Shown: positions 48,291 to 63,267, numbered from the stretch's first letter. The stretch is 64,000 nt of DNA from Circinella minor (GCA_016758965.1 JAEPRB010000203.1:1-64000); one strand, 5' to 3'. Numbers and translations: made by a program. Notes: generated from the letters alone by a model not told the origin.

Positions 48291-50431
48291 TAATACGTGA
48301 TTATAACTCCCCTGTACATTCTCTTAATAACAAATATAGGTAATCGATGGTTTATGTTTCAAAATATGGGACCTTCGCCATCTCCCCGGTTTAATATGAC
48401 TTTTACTGCCGTTGGGGATAAAGCCATTGCAATTGGAGGAGAAACTGGTATAGGCAAAGCAGATGAATCACCTTACCTAGCCCACTTATTAGATTGCTGT
48501 ACGTTTTATTACTTTATTTTTTTTTCGCCACTACGAAATAATTAGCTAATAATTTCATTTATCATTGTTTTTCACATTTTATTAGCACGAATTCGATACC
48601 CACCAGAAAATCAACAAACTAATAACAGTTCTTCACCAGCACTATCATTAGAATCATCATCAGACCCAACAAAAACGATGCAAAAACCAAGCGTAGAACG
48701 TTTGCAGCAACAAAGATTACAACAGTCATCACCAGCTCCTCGAATGGAGAGTCCAACCATACCATTCACTTCTAGAGAACAGCAACAAGTAGAAAATACA
48801 TCAACTATACCTAACAATATTACTACAAACAATACTACTACAGCTACTACAAATATAAATACAACTGCTACAGCTGCCACAACTGCAGCCTCTAATACTA
48901 CATCGAATGCTACTACTGCTTCAGCTTCAACTTCTGAAACTAATATTGCAAGTCGTCATCGGTCACTTCATCCGGAACAGGTAAAATAAGGAAAAAGAAA
49001 GAAAAAAGATTATTGAGGAAATAATTAATTTCTAATATATATATATTATAGATAAACACCACCCCGCAGAGACCTCCGCGACATATGTCCATGGTACCGT
49101 CAGCGGCACTCCGAAGACCTCGCACAACATCACCTTTACCCTCACAATCCGATGAACAAACCCTAAGCCCGACAACACCGAAAGAGGATGAAAAGTCTCG
49201 CTCATCAAGTCCTGCTGGTCATCCTTCCCCCCAAAGACCACCTCGCCCATCAAGGGAAGGTGTTTCTCTTAACAATAAATATCGCAAAGATACAGTATCC
49301 ATGTTTCCAGATTCCCATATAGCAACAAGTGCTGCAGATACTGCTGCTTTATTAGCAGAACTACCTAGTGCCAATAATAATACTAGTGCTTCAACGACAA
49401 CCTCAGCGGCAGGAACAGCAACAACGGAGCAGGATGAAAATGAACTCAAATCACTTATATTAGAAATCAAGGCACAAGATGCCATTATTCACAGCATGAA
49501 AAAGAAAGAACCTTGGTGGCGCAGTGAAGTATCCATGGCTCGTAAAATGCGAATGCAAGACTCGTTCCAGCGAGACAATCCAACCATGAATCATCCATTG
49601 ATAGAACAAATCACGGCATTAAAAACTGAACTTAAACGTACACAAACACATATTGGTGAGCCTGCCATCCATCAAGCCATGAGTGTTAAAGTACAACAAA
49701 CGGATCGAATTCGTACTGCAGCATTACAAGAAGCTGCTTATTTTAAATCTAAATATATTGGTTTAATGGAACGCCGCCGTCAACAAGGAGAGATGAATGG
49801 TTCTGATAGTGAAGATGATGATAATGATTTGGTACGATCATTGGAACGTAGTCTAGCGGAAACACTGATGGAAAATGAAGCAAACCGTCGTCTTTTGCAA
49901 CAAATGAATAAACAAGCACAGCATGATCATAATGCTCGAGAATCAGCAGAGGATCGAGCTAAGGAAGCCCAAGGCCGGGCAGAAGAAGCACAACAAGCTC
50001 ACGAACGCGCACTAGAAAAGTTGGAAGAAGTACATCAACGTGCAGCGCAGGGTGAAGCCCAAGTCCGAGAAAATGTTAACAAGATAGCTAATTTGACAAA
50101 TAAACTAGCAGATAGTTTATCTGCACCTGCATCAAATCAAATGGATGAAGCCAAGACTCAAATTATGCAATTGGAACAAGCAAATTCAAGAGTTTATGAG
50201 GAAGCACAAATGTTCAAGCAGCAGCTGGCTAGTTGCGTCGAGGATATTCAATATTTACGTATAGCTTTAGAGGAACGCGAAGAAACGCTGGGTCAAGCAA
50301 TGCGTCAATTGGAAGATACCTCGAATCAAGTGCATGCCACAAGACGTACTTTATCTGAACGAACACCAAGAAATACAGCTGCTGCTGCGACAGCAGCTCA
50401 AGCAACAGCTTCTCCTACTCAAGCATACTAA
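46968..50431 (+). CDS. Kelch-repeat and coiled-coil protein (Tea1-like polarity factor), 925 aa
   Basis: Nine exons: 46968-47178, 47248-47343, 47412-47477, 47559-47717, 47800-47899, 48014-48225, 48340-48498, 48586-48980 and 49052-50431; 2778 nt in frame. Residues ~35-335 hold about six kelch blades with paired Gly (NLVLFGGTHNKSKKDLFLID, LLYGGQPSSADE, LLYIWGGQRAGRYLDDLFIF, LYIFGGTDGSHLYNDIWMYD, VMYVFGGRSPDGNGLGDLCA, AIAIGGETG). A long Ser/Thr/Pro/Asn-rich linker follows, then a C-terminal coiled coil (about 610-900; e.g. ARESAEDRAKEAQGRAEEAQ). Kelch plus C-terminal coiled coil is the layout of fungal Tea1/Kel1-type cell-end markers that tie polarity to microtubules and actin. The exact orthologue is not certain. 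Intron 6 holds a long (CT)n tract. Confidence 0.88.
48232..48286. repeat. (CT)n microsatellite in intron 6 of the kelch gene
   Basis: About 27 CT units directly after the donor site of exon 6. As a polypyrimidine stretch at the 5' end of an intron, it could affect splicing if it expands. Confidence 0.95.
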
Positions 50432-50748
50432 ATTATTTGCAGGTCAAAACAATAGCAACGTAATAATATTTAAAGATAAAAAAAAAATTCTCTCCTTCTT
50501 TTATATATAAAAAAAGAAAAACAAACGATAAAAACACAAAGATTTGAAGTTTTTTCTATTTACTTATACATGCGTGTATGTGTGTGTGTGTATACGGGTG
50601 AGATGAAATGTGAAGGGTGTACTTTTTAAAATGTATGAAAGAGACGGAGGGAAAAGAAAGTCTGGCTAAAAACAGGGAGATGCGATTTTATAATAGTTAT
50701 GTGTAAAAAAAAGAGATGGTCGTGAGTTATTATTTTCTTTTTTGTTCT
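50432..50748. other. 3' flanks of kelch gene and SSZ1 (convergent)
   Basis: About 320 bp of AT-rich sequence with a GTGTGTGTGT run near 50580. No gene is seen; it should hold both polyadenylation regions. Confidence 0.5.
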
Positions 50749-52669
50749 CTATTGCTTGCCTGCAACCTTGATGATATTAGAGCCATTCTTCTCTCTCATA
50801 ACCAAAGCCAACTTGCGATCAGCATCTACTGTGATTTGAACTTCAATCTTGCTACCCTTTGCTTCCTTGCCTTGAGACAATGGGAGGGATGCTTCGGCCA
50901 ACAAAGCAGCAGGCTTAGTAGCAACCTTGGTAACAATTTCGGGTTCTTCTTCGATAGGTTCTTCACCTTCCTCAACTTCAATAGGTTCGACGGGGATTTC
51001 AACCTTTTCAATGGTGTGATCACCTTCGTGCAAAGCCAAATAAGCGTGTGTTTGACCAGCGGTAGCGTTAGCAAATTCAAAAGTACGACGAGCAGGCAAA
51101 GGAGTATCACGAGCAATAATGGTAACAAAGTCACCATTGGCATTGATGACACCAATAGCCTTTTGTGTGTGAGGAGCAACAGTAATGACAGGTTCTTGGG
51201 ATGCTTCAATATCTTCCTTTTCATAACCAGACAACAAGGAGCCTTGAAGAGCACAACCACGGGCGACAACTTCATCAGCTTCTAATTCAGAAGACAAAAC
51301 CTTGGTGTGTTCGCTGGTGAAAACTTCACGGATCTTAAGGGCAAACTTGGGGATACGAGCAGAACCACCAACCAAAATAACTTCATCAATTTCAGAAGCA
51401 TCCAAATCAGCCTTGGTCAAAGTTTCGCGAATGGTATCTAAAACCTTGCCAAAGACCTTATTGGCCATAATTTCAAAACGCATACGGTTGATAGTTCCGT
51501 GGAAATCAAGACCATCAGCAAGTGATTCGACGAAGCATGGAGCAGTGTTGGCGCTGGACAACATCTTCTTGGTAGCTTCAACAGCACCACGGAGCTTGGC
51601 AAGAGCCTTACGGTTGGATGAAATATCTACCTTGGACTTCTTCTTGAATTCTGCGGAAAAGTGAGCAATCAAAAGATCATCCAATGAAGAACCACCTAAG
51701 TTGGTGTCGTGAGCGGTGGCCAAGACAGAGTAAAGACCAGAACGAACGGTCAAAGCAGTAACATCAAGAGAGTGATCACCTAAATCGCAAACAACAACGG
51801 TCTTATCTTCGTTAGCAGTCTTGTTGACAGTTTCATAAGCAAGGACAGCGGCAGCAGATTCGTGGACCAATTGCAAAACTTGAATACCAGCAGCTTCAGC
51901 TGCAGCAACCAATGCCTTGCGTTGTTCTTCAGTAAAGTAGGAAGGAACAGCCAAGACGGCACCAGCGATAGCAGAACCCAAGAAATCTTCAGCGGATTCA
52001 CGGATGTGACGCAAGAATTTGGTAGAGACTTCGTTAGCAGTGAAGATAACTTGAGATTCGGGAAGAGAGACTTCATAAGCGGGTTGTCCATCCTTTTCAA
52101 TTACTGGAGCAGCTGAACCAGGTAAGTTTTCGCTTTGGCTGAAGCTATAAAATGTTTCAAATAACACGACAATGATTAATATACATTACTTATCACTAGA
52201 CTGCCTTCATATCCAAAACTGTAGGAAGACTTTTATAGTTAAAAAAAGGGAAAAGACAATTTACCTCTTGCCAATTTCGGCACGGAAATTAGCCACAGTG
52301 GTCTTGGGGTGACGAGCAATATCAGACTTGGCTTGCGAGCCAACAACCTAGATCATAATCTCAATCCATTTAGAACACTATAATATCATTTTATTATTTA
52401 CTAACATTAAAAAAGTATTTGCTTTTTTGTACCTCTTCGTTACCATGGAAAGCGAGAACAGAGGCGATCTGACGATCACCTTCTTCGTTGGCAAGACAAT
52501 CAGCGCGACCTTCCTATATACATTTAAAGTTTTTTATTATTATTGTATAAATAAATTGAATGAGAATTCCCGAACAAATCAACTTTTGTTTAAAATATAA
52601 AATATTTACCTTATTTAAATAACCGATCGAAGTGTACGATGTACCAAAGTTAATACCAATGACGCTCAT
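50749..52669 (-). CDS. SSZ1: Atypical Hsp70 Ssz1 of the ribosome-associated complex, 539 aa
   Basis: Exons 52610-52669, 52433-52513, 52265-52347 and 50749-52144; 1620 nt in frame. The N-terminus MSVIGINFGTSYTSIGYLNK is an Hsp70 phosphate-1 loop in the divergent Ssz1 form (GINFG-T-S-Y, not GIDLGTTYS). The ATPase lobe continues with AVLAVPSYFTEEQRKALVAA, VLQLVHESAAAVLAYE, VVVCDLGDHSLDVTALTVRS and EVILVGGSARIPKFALKIRE. The substrate-binding part is short and ends IKVAGKQ without a C-terminal lid, as in Ssz1, giving 539 aa versus about 538 in yeast. Ssz1 pairs with the J-protein zuotin at the ribosome exit and assists Ssb in folding new chains. A long A/T homopolymer lies in the 5' flank (52728-52750). 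Confidence 0.94.
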
Positions 52670-54980
52670 TGTAATATGATATAATAAAAAGAAAAGGGCT
52701 AACGAAGATAATAGAGGGGAGAACAGAAAAAAAAAAAAAAAAAAAAAAAAACTTTCAGCAGCGGGCAATGAATTTTCGATATTTTTGATAGGCCATGCAA
52801 AAAAATGCTATAGTGATTTGTCCATATATCTTTTTTCATTATGTCAGCCACTGTTACAAAGCGAACTTGTTGAAAAGTACCAATAACTAACATACATAAC
52901 ATTGACACCCAATATGAAAAAAAATATTATATATAGTTACAGGAACATACATATAAAAAATAAATCTATGATGATTATTTTTATCTATACTGACTACCAG
53001 CTTCAAGCTCTTAATGTAGAGGTAGAATCCATTATTTTTTAATAAATTATACGCGACATAAACTTGGTATTTATGTAGCTACAGTATCTGTTTTTACGCT
53101 TCGTATTGTACCACATCAGAAACTGCATAAATTTCTTTTAGTGATATATAATGATAACTATATAATTATATAAAAAAATGATATAATTTGCCAAAGTTAA
53201 ATATAAGCTAATCAGTTTTTATTTACTACGTACTATGATAATTACGTATTTACGTAAGGATAACATTACGTCAAAATATATAAGAAGCTTAAGGGTTATA
53301 CATATACATTTACTAAGAGCTACAGATAAAAAGAAATATTTATTGAGTATGCACAATAACTATCAAAAAGATTACAATACTGCTTATTGTTAATTCATCA
53401 GTAGATACAATGTAGGAACAAAATTTCTAACCTACCTACGTACGTACGGTACGTATAGGTATTCACCAGTGATAACATTTCAGTCTGAAAAGTATTATAC
53501 GTATGCAGGTTTCAAATCAGTTAAACTTACACTCAGTGGATAAATCCAGATAATAATTCCATCTCTACATTCTATTATTATTATTATCATTTTCTTTTAC
53601 TTTCTCTTTTTTCTCCTTCTTTTTAAACATTTGAACACCAGTTGTCGTATTCATCGAATTTTCTTTATCTACATATTTACACCTGTTTAGATAATATCCT
53701 TCTTTTCTTAGAATGAATTTTTTTTGTGCTACAAACCTCTCTTGTAGTCTACAGAGTGCCAAATAATTATTGGGATTATTCGGTTATAGCCTTCCTTGAC
53801 AAACAGCCTCCATCAATAGAGAAAGGCTTGATGATCATGTAAAAATTCAAAAACGTAAAAATAAAACTACTTAATAGTTTTGAGACATCAAAATGGATGA
53901 CAATCCAATAATACCTTTATCAAGGAATAATTAATTCTGGATATCAAAGAGTACTCGCTAATATTTAGGGGAAACACTAAAGAGTTTGCACAAGACTATA
54001 TATGAGGAGAAGAAAGTCATATTACGTATTATGTATAATACTGTAATACCTATATACGTATAGTATTTTCTTTCTAACCACTAGCGAGAAAAAAGATACA
54101 GTAATAATCAGTTATTATAGCTGTTTATAAGTATTAATGCATTCAGTGTAATCTATTTATTTGGCTTGGTGAAAGGTATAGCATAACTATCAATATAAAA
54201 ACACTACAAAATTAAACAGTGATTATCAAGAGAAAGAAAGAACGAATAAAGGATAACTAGTAAAGATAATCGGAGGAAAGAGAAACGACGAGCAAAACCA
54301 CAAATCACTACAATCATAATTATAATTATTATCTGGCTTATGAACTTCAGATACTTAAAGGGAATATTTGTTGTCTATGATGAAACAATTACAGCATGAT
54401 CAAAAAGAATAAGAATGTTTAATTACTATACGTATGAGCTTATAATTATCTACATATGTACCAGATTGTTCTTCAAAATAACTGCTGGTCAACTTCCTAG
54501 GATTAGATGATACAAAAACCAAAAAAAATATCGATGACGAAGAATCACCAAATTTTGTATGACTGTGAACTCAATTGCATTTGTTATATGTTATGTGTAA
54601 ATACACATGGAAATTGTTGTCACTCTTGCCTTCATATTGAATTTTTTAGATGTTTGAAAAAGTAGGTATATAATTCACTTTCTTAAATTTTAGACGCATA
54701 AATGGGTATTTAAATAATAACTATTCAAAATCATCGTCTTTTTCATTAAAATTATCATTTTCTATTACTATGAAAAAATATTTTGTAGAATGGATGATAT
54801 ATTTGTCTCATTCGTGTCTTTGATAGGATGTCTTGTAATATTAATATCATCAATTAACCCCTTTGACTTCTTGGATTTGTTTATGCAGCATGTGTGGTGG
54901 CTGAAGAGAATTTAAATTTGAATTTTTCCAGCCCAAAAGTTTTTTTTTCTTTGTTCCTTTATTTTATATATATTACAACA
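52670..54980. other. Intergenic 2.3 kb, nothing recognised
   Basis: SSZ1 promoter, including a 23-bp A tract at about 52728-52750, then AT-rich sequence with many TACGTA words. Short ORFs such as the one at 53565-53762 lack coding character, and no tRNA or transposon signature was found. Confidence 0.45.
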
Positions 54981-55938
54981 ATGACTCGGTATACTACTAT
55001 GGGCAAAAAGAAACAACACGTCAAGGCTGACGAATCTTTTAAGGTGACTCCTTTAAAAGCAGGAAAGCCTACAGAAGAAAAAACTGATAATAACAATAAA
55101 AATGAAGATCACAAACGAAAACGACCAGCTAGTAATTATTTATGCAAGCTTTTATTCATTATATACCATTATAAATAAGAAAACACTAATACAAATCTTA
55201 TTTTTTTTTACTGTTAGAACAAAACTTTAAACATTCTTCCAAAGAAGATGATAAACGTAAAAAGAGACGACACAATGCAAAAGAACGATCAACAGTAAGA
55301 ACACAAAAAATAAAAATAAGAGCGTAAAAATGGTACGAATAGATCATGATCATTTATATTAACGCATTTGAAAAAAAAAAAAAAAAAAAAGGTTTGCTTC
55401 GGTTGTAGACAAAAAGGACATTCAGTAGGATCTTGTCCTCAAGGTAAAAATACAGCTCAAGGAATTTGTTATAATTGTGGATCGACTGAACATTCTTTAA
55501 GCAAATGCCGAAAACCAAGAAAAGAGGGTAAGTTTAATATTATGATAAAAAAGTGATTATATAATTTTATCGCTAATAATTAACATTTCTTTTTTCTTTT
55601 CTTTAGGTGTATTACCCTTTGCCAAATGTTTTGTATGCAAAAAAGAAGGTCATTTATCAAGCAAATGTCCAGAAAATGACAAGGGATTATATCCTAATGG
55701 TGGTGGATGTCGATTCTGTAGTCAAGTAGATCATCTGGCAAAAGATTGTAAATTGACTAAAAATGAAGCTGGTACAACTGCTGTTGGAAAAATTGATCTT
55801 GAGCAAGGTGCTGACGATGATGATTATCATATCTTTGTTGAGGAAAAACAAAAGCTGACAGAAGAAACACAAAAAGAAAAACAAGAGGAAAAGAAAAATG
55901 TACAAGAAAAGCCAAAGAAAAAGGTTGTCAAATTTTAG
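54981..55938 (+). CDS. ZCCHC9: CCHC zinc-knuckle protein, ZCCHC9-like, 231 aa
   Basis: Exons 54981-55131, 55218-55294, 55392-55527 and 55607-55938; 696 nt in frame. A Lys-rich N-terminus (MTRYTTMGKKKQHVKADESF, then KRKKRRHNAKERST) gives a nuclear/nucleolar-type signal. Four zinc knuckles follow: CFGCRQKGHSVGSC, CYNCGSTEHSLSKC, CFVCKKEGHLSSKC and CRFCSQVDHLAKDC, each C-x2-C-x4-H-x4-C. The order and spacing, with the GGG-CRFC last knuckle, match ZCCHC9. The C-terminus is acidic then basic (EKPKKKVVKF). In animals and yeasts such proteins bind RNA and act near rRNA processing. A dense A tract forms the acceptor of intron 2 (55371-55391). Its stop codon overlaps that of the convergent neighbour by 4 bp. 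Confidence 0.88.
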
Positions 55939-57012
55939 TTTCGTTCATTTTCACTATCTTCTTCCTCAAACCCTTCATCATCATCATCATATAAACTATC
56001 ATAATTTGCTTCATCAATGGAATCTTGATCATCACTATCTGGTTCATCATATTCAGATCCTGGATCATCATCTTGTGGTCTGTGTAAGTGTGGACCAGTT
56101 TCTGGATCAAGTTGCATACGAGTCATGGATAAACTAATATTTATTTATGATATATTCTCAAAGTTAAAGGATTTCAATTTCATTCATTTTGTAATAATAA
56201 ATTTACTTTACACTTTACCTTAAATCATCTGCTAAACTTTCAGATGTTCTTGGTGCTTTTGGTTTTAATGCTTGTAATTGTCGTTTTATTTTCTCATCCT
56301 ACCATAATATAATTAAAGAATATGAGTCAAAAATAGTATAATGTAATCATTATATATATATTACCTTAACTTGTTGTTGTTGAGCTTCTTGTAATTTCAT
56401 TGATTCATCCATACTCATCATCCTTGTTTTTGGCTGAGAAATATGTCAGTTTTTTAAGTTTTAAACCCGAAATATTTATGCAGCTTTTTAATTACCTGAA
56501 ATTCTGTTGTTTTGGTTGCTAATAAACTACTAGTACTATTTGTCGCATTATCTGCTAATTCCATTGCTTGATCCACAGATCGTTTTCTAATAGTATTTGA
56601 TGATGGGGGACTTACAGATAATCCTAACATCCCATCAGCAATATCTTGTTTTCGTAATAATTCATCAATTTGTTCAATACTATTTTTTAACTTTTCGCCT
56701 TTATCTGGTAATGTAGTCATTAAACCTCTTTATTTAACAAATTAATATATTAGATGTAACTTTTTTTTTTAAAAAAAAATATTAATATTACAAACACGTA
56801 TATGTTTAAATTTTTACTTACGGGTTATTTAATAGTTTCTCATTACGTTCTCTTAGATCGATCAACTCTTGTCTTGACATTGTGTCAAGTTTACGAGTAA
56901 GAGAGGTTGACATGCCATCCATGAGTCGATTGTTTGGTACACCACGTACAGGTCGTGCATTTTGAGCTTTTTGAAACTGTGAAAATATCGCTTGAGTATT
57001 ACCGTCTTCCAT
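55935..57012 (-). CDS. Gdown1 (POLR2M/GRINL1A)-like RNA polymerase II regulator, 256 aa
   Basis: Exons 56822-57012, 56496-56727, 56365-56433, 56219-56298 and 55935-56133; 771 nt in frame. Three blocks match Gdown1/GRINL1A in order: SRQELIDLRERNEKLLNNPG (leucine-rich helix), TTLPDKGEKLKNSIEQIDEL (the LPDKG box), and MMSMDESMKLQEAQQQQ (the S-x-E/D-E-S-x-x-L-Q box). The C-terminus is a long Asp/Glu-rich tail. In animals Gdown1 binds Pol II and blocks initiation factors until Mediator acts. A fungal copy would have a similar nuclear role, but this is inferred from short motifs. It shares a 199-bp divergent promoter with the pyridoxal kinase gene and overlaps the ZCCHC9-like stop codon. Confidence 0.75.
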
Positions 57013-57211
57013 TTCTTTTTTTTTAAAAAAAAAGTTGTTATTACTGAGAAAAATATATAGGCGAAAAAAAAAAAAAAGAAAAGAGAGCAGTTTACATGAA
57101 AGCCCAAAATTCCCTTGAAGACAACAATTTCGCTCCGCTTTTTTTTTTCTTCTTTAGGCAAAAAAGTTTCATACCTTTTTAGCAAAAGAAAAAAAAAGTA
57201 TATAATAGATC
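57013..57211. promoter_or_regulatory. Shared 199-bp divergent promoter, Gdown1-like / pyridoxal kinase
   Basis: The two start codons face away from each other across 199 bp, with long A and T tracts on both sides that would act as nucleosome-poor promoter elements. No specific site is identified. Confidence 0.5.
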
Positions 57212-58774
57212 ATGAGTGACGAAAATGATGATTATCGAGTATTAAGCATTCAATCGCATATGGTAACCATTTTAATATTATTTAATGACATTAAAATTTT
57301 TAACTTTATAAACTACCCACTCAAATTATAAATTGTTAAAAAAAATAGGTGTCTGGTTATTGTGGTAAGAAAAACCTCTTGATAACTCTCCTCAAACAAC
57401 TAAAGCAAGTAAAATTCTGGATATATAAATAAATTATATAAATAGGAAATAAAGCTGCAGTTTTTCCATTACAGTTGCTCGGATTTGATGTGGATGTATT
57501 AAATACAGTTCAATTTTCGAATCATACAGGTACATACATATCATATACATGATATTTCTTATCAGCAATATTATCATACATTTTCATCATCTCTTTTTTT
57601 TTCTCTCTAAAAGTTTGATATATCGTGTTGAAATTAATATATGCAAAAAAAAAAGGATACCCTTCATGGACTGGTAAAAGACTTGGAGATACAGATGTTC
57701 AAGAACTTTTTGATGGATTAGAAAATAATGGACTTACGGATGATTACAGTCATATTCTTACTGGTAATTAATGTCAAAAAATAAATAATTTTACTATTGC
57801 ATCATCGTGTAACTCACTGTATGTATCTTATTACATTAATTACAATATTAAGGTTACATTGGTAACTATGCAATTCTCGATACAATTAAACGGTTTATTC
57901 GAAAACTTGAAACTATTAATCCAAAACTTATATATGGTAACCAAAAAAGACGACTGATTTAAAATGAATCGTTATATTTGTTTTTGTATTAATTAATCAT
58001 TTATGTATAGTATGTGATCCTGTTATGGGAGATTGGGGCCGTTTGTACGTAGCACCTGAAATTGTACCACTTTATCGAGATATTATGCAAGTTGCCAATG
58101 TCGTAACACCGAATCAATTCGAAGCCGAGTAACGTATTAACAAATAAAAGAAAAAAATATTTATTATGATTTTGACTAATGAGATTTGAAAACTATCTCG
58201 TTTTCAAAATAGAATTTTAGCAGACGTCAAAATCGATTCACTCGCCTCCGCTAAAGAAGCAGCAAATAAGTTACATTCACTTGGTGTACCGAATGTTATT
58301 ATTACAACACTTAAAGTTCCTGTAAAGGATGTACCTAATGAAATTTTGTTACCCAACGCTACGGATGAATCACTTTATTGTCTTTCCAGTCAAATGGATC
58401 AAATCAGTGGTGTCTCTCAACAACATCTTATTGCATTCCCTACCTATCGTGGTTATTTCAGTGGTACAGGTGACATGTTTTCTGCATTGGTTGTAGCTCG
58501 TTGGCAAGAAGAATTGAAAAAACCCACACCATCATTAGCTGCAGCTACCAAGTTGGTTGTATTGTCTGTTAATGCTGTAACGAAAGGAACCTGGGAAAAA
58601 CAAGTGAGATATATAAAGAAGATTACCAATGGTGAACGCGAAGTTATTGACGGTAGACCAGAAACTCCTGCCCTTGTACGCTGTTGTGAAATACAAATGG
58701 TTAAATCAAGACAAGCTATTGAAGAACCTGAACTAGTGGGTAACAATGAATCTATCAAGATGACCAAGCTGTAA
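57212..58774 (+). CDS. PDXK: Pyridoxal kinase, 340 aa
   Basis: Exons 57212-57262, 57349-57364, 57446-57529, 57656-57763, 57853-57936, 58011-58128 and 58213-58774; 1023 nt in frame. Exon 2 has only 16 nt and encodes VSGYCG, completing the substrate-loop motif [20 protein letters not shown]. Other signatures are [53 protein letters not shown] and [12 protein letters not shown]. The anionic-hole motif [14 protein letters not shown] carries the catalytic Asp. It phosphorylates pyridoxal and related vitamers to make PLP in the cytosol (yeast BUD16, human PDXK family). The start gives the normal N-terminus of the family ([20 protein letters not shown]). It serves PLP enzymes such as the aminotransferase at 43.7 kb, though there is no sign of co-regulation. 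Confidence 0.95.
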
Positions 58775-59338
58775 CTGTATAACACCCATTTACTGAGTGC
58801 ATATATGGGGAATATTTAAATTATTATTCTTATTATTTAGTTTTAGCAGGTTCCTTGTATGTCATATAGATTTTTTTTTTCAATTGATAGATGATAATAT
58901 ATGAAATAAATATCTCTTTTCATTGTCAGTGAGTTGAAAAAAAAAATAGGCTGAAATGTGGCACAATTTTCCTTTTACAGACAAGCGCTTTATATTTTAT
59001 AAAATTGATAGGTTTTCAGATCAAATAATATTATAGTTGATATACTCTACTAGAAGATGTCAAATTAGTAATAATAAAGTTATATAATAAGTTGATCTAA
59101 TAATAATAATAATAATAATAATACATTAAATAGATTAAAGTCTTTTCAACCTATTAGGTACCATTCATAACATGTTTAATTTAATATTCTATATACCTGT
59201 TTTCTGAGTAAAGTCTTTAATTCCACCAATTAATCTACAACTTGGATTATTGGTTGCCCGATTTCCTCTTATGTTGTTTCTATTTACAGCTTTAAGCTTC
59301 TATTATTATTTATAAATATATGTTATATTTTTTTCCCA
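58775..59338. other. Intergenic with (TAA)n microsatellite
   Basis: 3' flank of pyridoxal kinase and promoter of the NDR kinase. A run of about eight TAA units lies at 59098-59122. Nothing else stands out. Confidence 0.6.
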
Positions 59339-61395
<2,057 letters not shown>

Positions 61396-63267
61396 AAAGA
61401 AAGTTCTTCCTTTTTTCTTTCTTAAAAAAGCACACAATAAAGTTTCGCCATTCATCTAGAGTAAAGCAACATACCTACATCTACATTATATTTAGTTCAA
61501 AAAGAATACCTACTTTTTTCATTTATTACTTATGTGTGAATTCCATATACATTCGTCATTTATTCTCTAGCATATTATACTTGGGTGGTTTAAATAATGA
61601 GATTATATATACCATAACAATGTGTATCTTATGTACAAAAGACTGTTTTGCTTACAATGGAACGGAATTCTTTTTGGACTCTTTAATGTATCAAGAGTTT
61701 TTCTTTCAAGTAGAACAGTTTTATTAAGATAATTGAATCATATATTTTTAAAATGGTCATTCTGGTCTAATTTAGTGTACTAAAATTGAACTGATTTATC
61801 TTGAAGACCACTTGAATTGCTTTTGAAGATAATATTTAAATCATAAGGAAAGACAAGTCTCATATGGTTCCTCATTATTATTATGGAAACATAAAAATAA
61901 AAAGTTTGAATGAATATTATAGAACTATCCTTATCCAGTATGAACAATCCACTATTTATCTTCTTATTAATAAACTCATTAATCGTGAATACGTACGTAG
62001 CTACGAAGATATTTTTGTTACTACGTACTACTTGTCATTACAATGTTTCTCTGAAGGAAACAAGCACTTTTTTTTGTCCGGCGACTTTTTTTTTACCGAT
62101 GTATGTACGTATGTTTTTTTTTTTTGGATTTTTTGTTCAGCTATTCCACCATAATTTTTGTTACAAGATATTTATCTGTAGATATATCAAATACGTTCCG
62201 TATACTGTAAATAAATCATGTTTACTGGCTCTTTTGTACGTACATAGTATTGTGACTAGCAGTTTCCTTTTATTTTGAGTAAACGAATAGCGACACTCTA
62301 TAATATATATTTTCTAAAACTAATATAAACAACAATTATTTTTATGTCGTATATCTTGGAAATGTACATGCTTAGGTCAAGCAAAACTATCATGAATACA
62401 TAGTATATTAAGTACTAGATTCGGAATTCTTATAATAATACAACATTCAAATATGTTTCTTATAGTATTCAGGTTAGATCATACCGAAATTTTGTTGTTG
62501 ATAAATTAACGAATGTTATGCATGCAGTTGAGTTTGAAGTCAAATCATTGAATTATTATATTAACTATGTAAATAAATATTACTTTTCTACTTTTATATA
62601 TACCTGGTGAAAAAACAAACATAAGGAACTGAACTTTTCTTGCTTACTCTGGTCATTATTATATTTTACTGCTACTTTTCTTTGTATGTGTATATGTATT
62701 AATCATAATTTTTTATTACAGAGTTTTTCTGGAATCTGCCTCCATTCATATACGTATCAGCATAAGAATCATTTGCCTTTTTACACCTACTTACCTATTA
62801 TGCATATTATGGATAAATTCCTAACAACTGTTTTTTTTATAAATGATCTATGAATTCAAACAAACATTACATTCAGTTATTTGTTTTATACATTGTATTA
62901 ACAAAACTGGGCGATCTGTTACCAGTTATCATAACTAGAATCTATGGGTAGTATATGAAGAAAGATATAAAATAACTCAAATTAGTGTCAGTGAAATATA
63001 AAATAAACTTTATCGAAAAGCTCAAATGAAATGTTCTTTTTTTTGGAAGGGTTTATTATATAAACCAAAGTTTTATAGTGTTGATTTTCAGTATTTTCTA
63101 TTATGATAAACAGTTATTAAAATCGTACTGCGATGAGATCAGGTTCTGTTTCTTGATCAGCTAAAACACGAAACACATCAGCGGATTTCGTGTAACACAA
63201 AAAGTAAAAACAATCACGCATTAGCACCACCAGTATACTATAACAGATCGTTTTATAAACTCATACA
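61396..63267. other. Intergenic 1.87 kb, nothing recognised
   Basis: 3' flank of the kinase gene and promoter of the next gene. AT-rich; the overlapping frames at 61864-62278 are translations of AT-rich, T-run-rich DNA and have no domain or splice support. Confidence 0.45.

Noticed and set aside
50716..51285. 189-aa plus-strand ORF and nearby 149-aa minus ORF
   Set aside because: Both are off-frame shadows of the SSZ1 coding exon.
61864..62278. Two overlapping ORFs of 96 and 122 aa
   Set aside because: Phe/Ile/Tyr-rich translations of AT-rich DNA with poly-T runs; no splice sites or domains.
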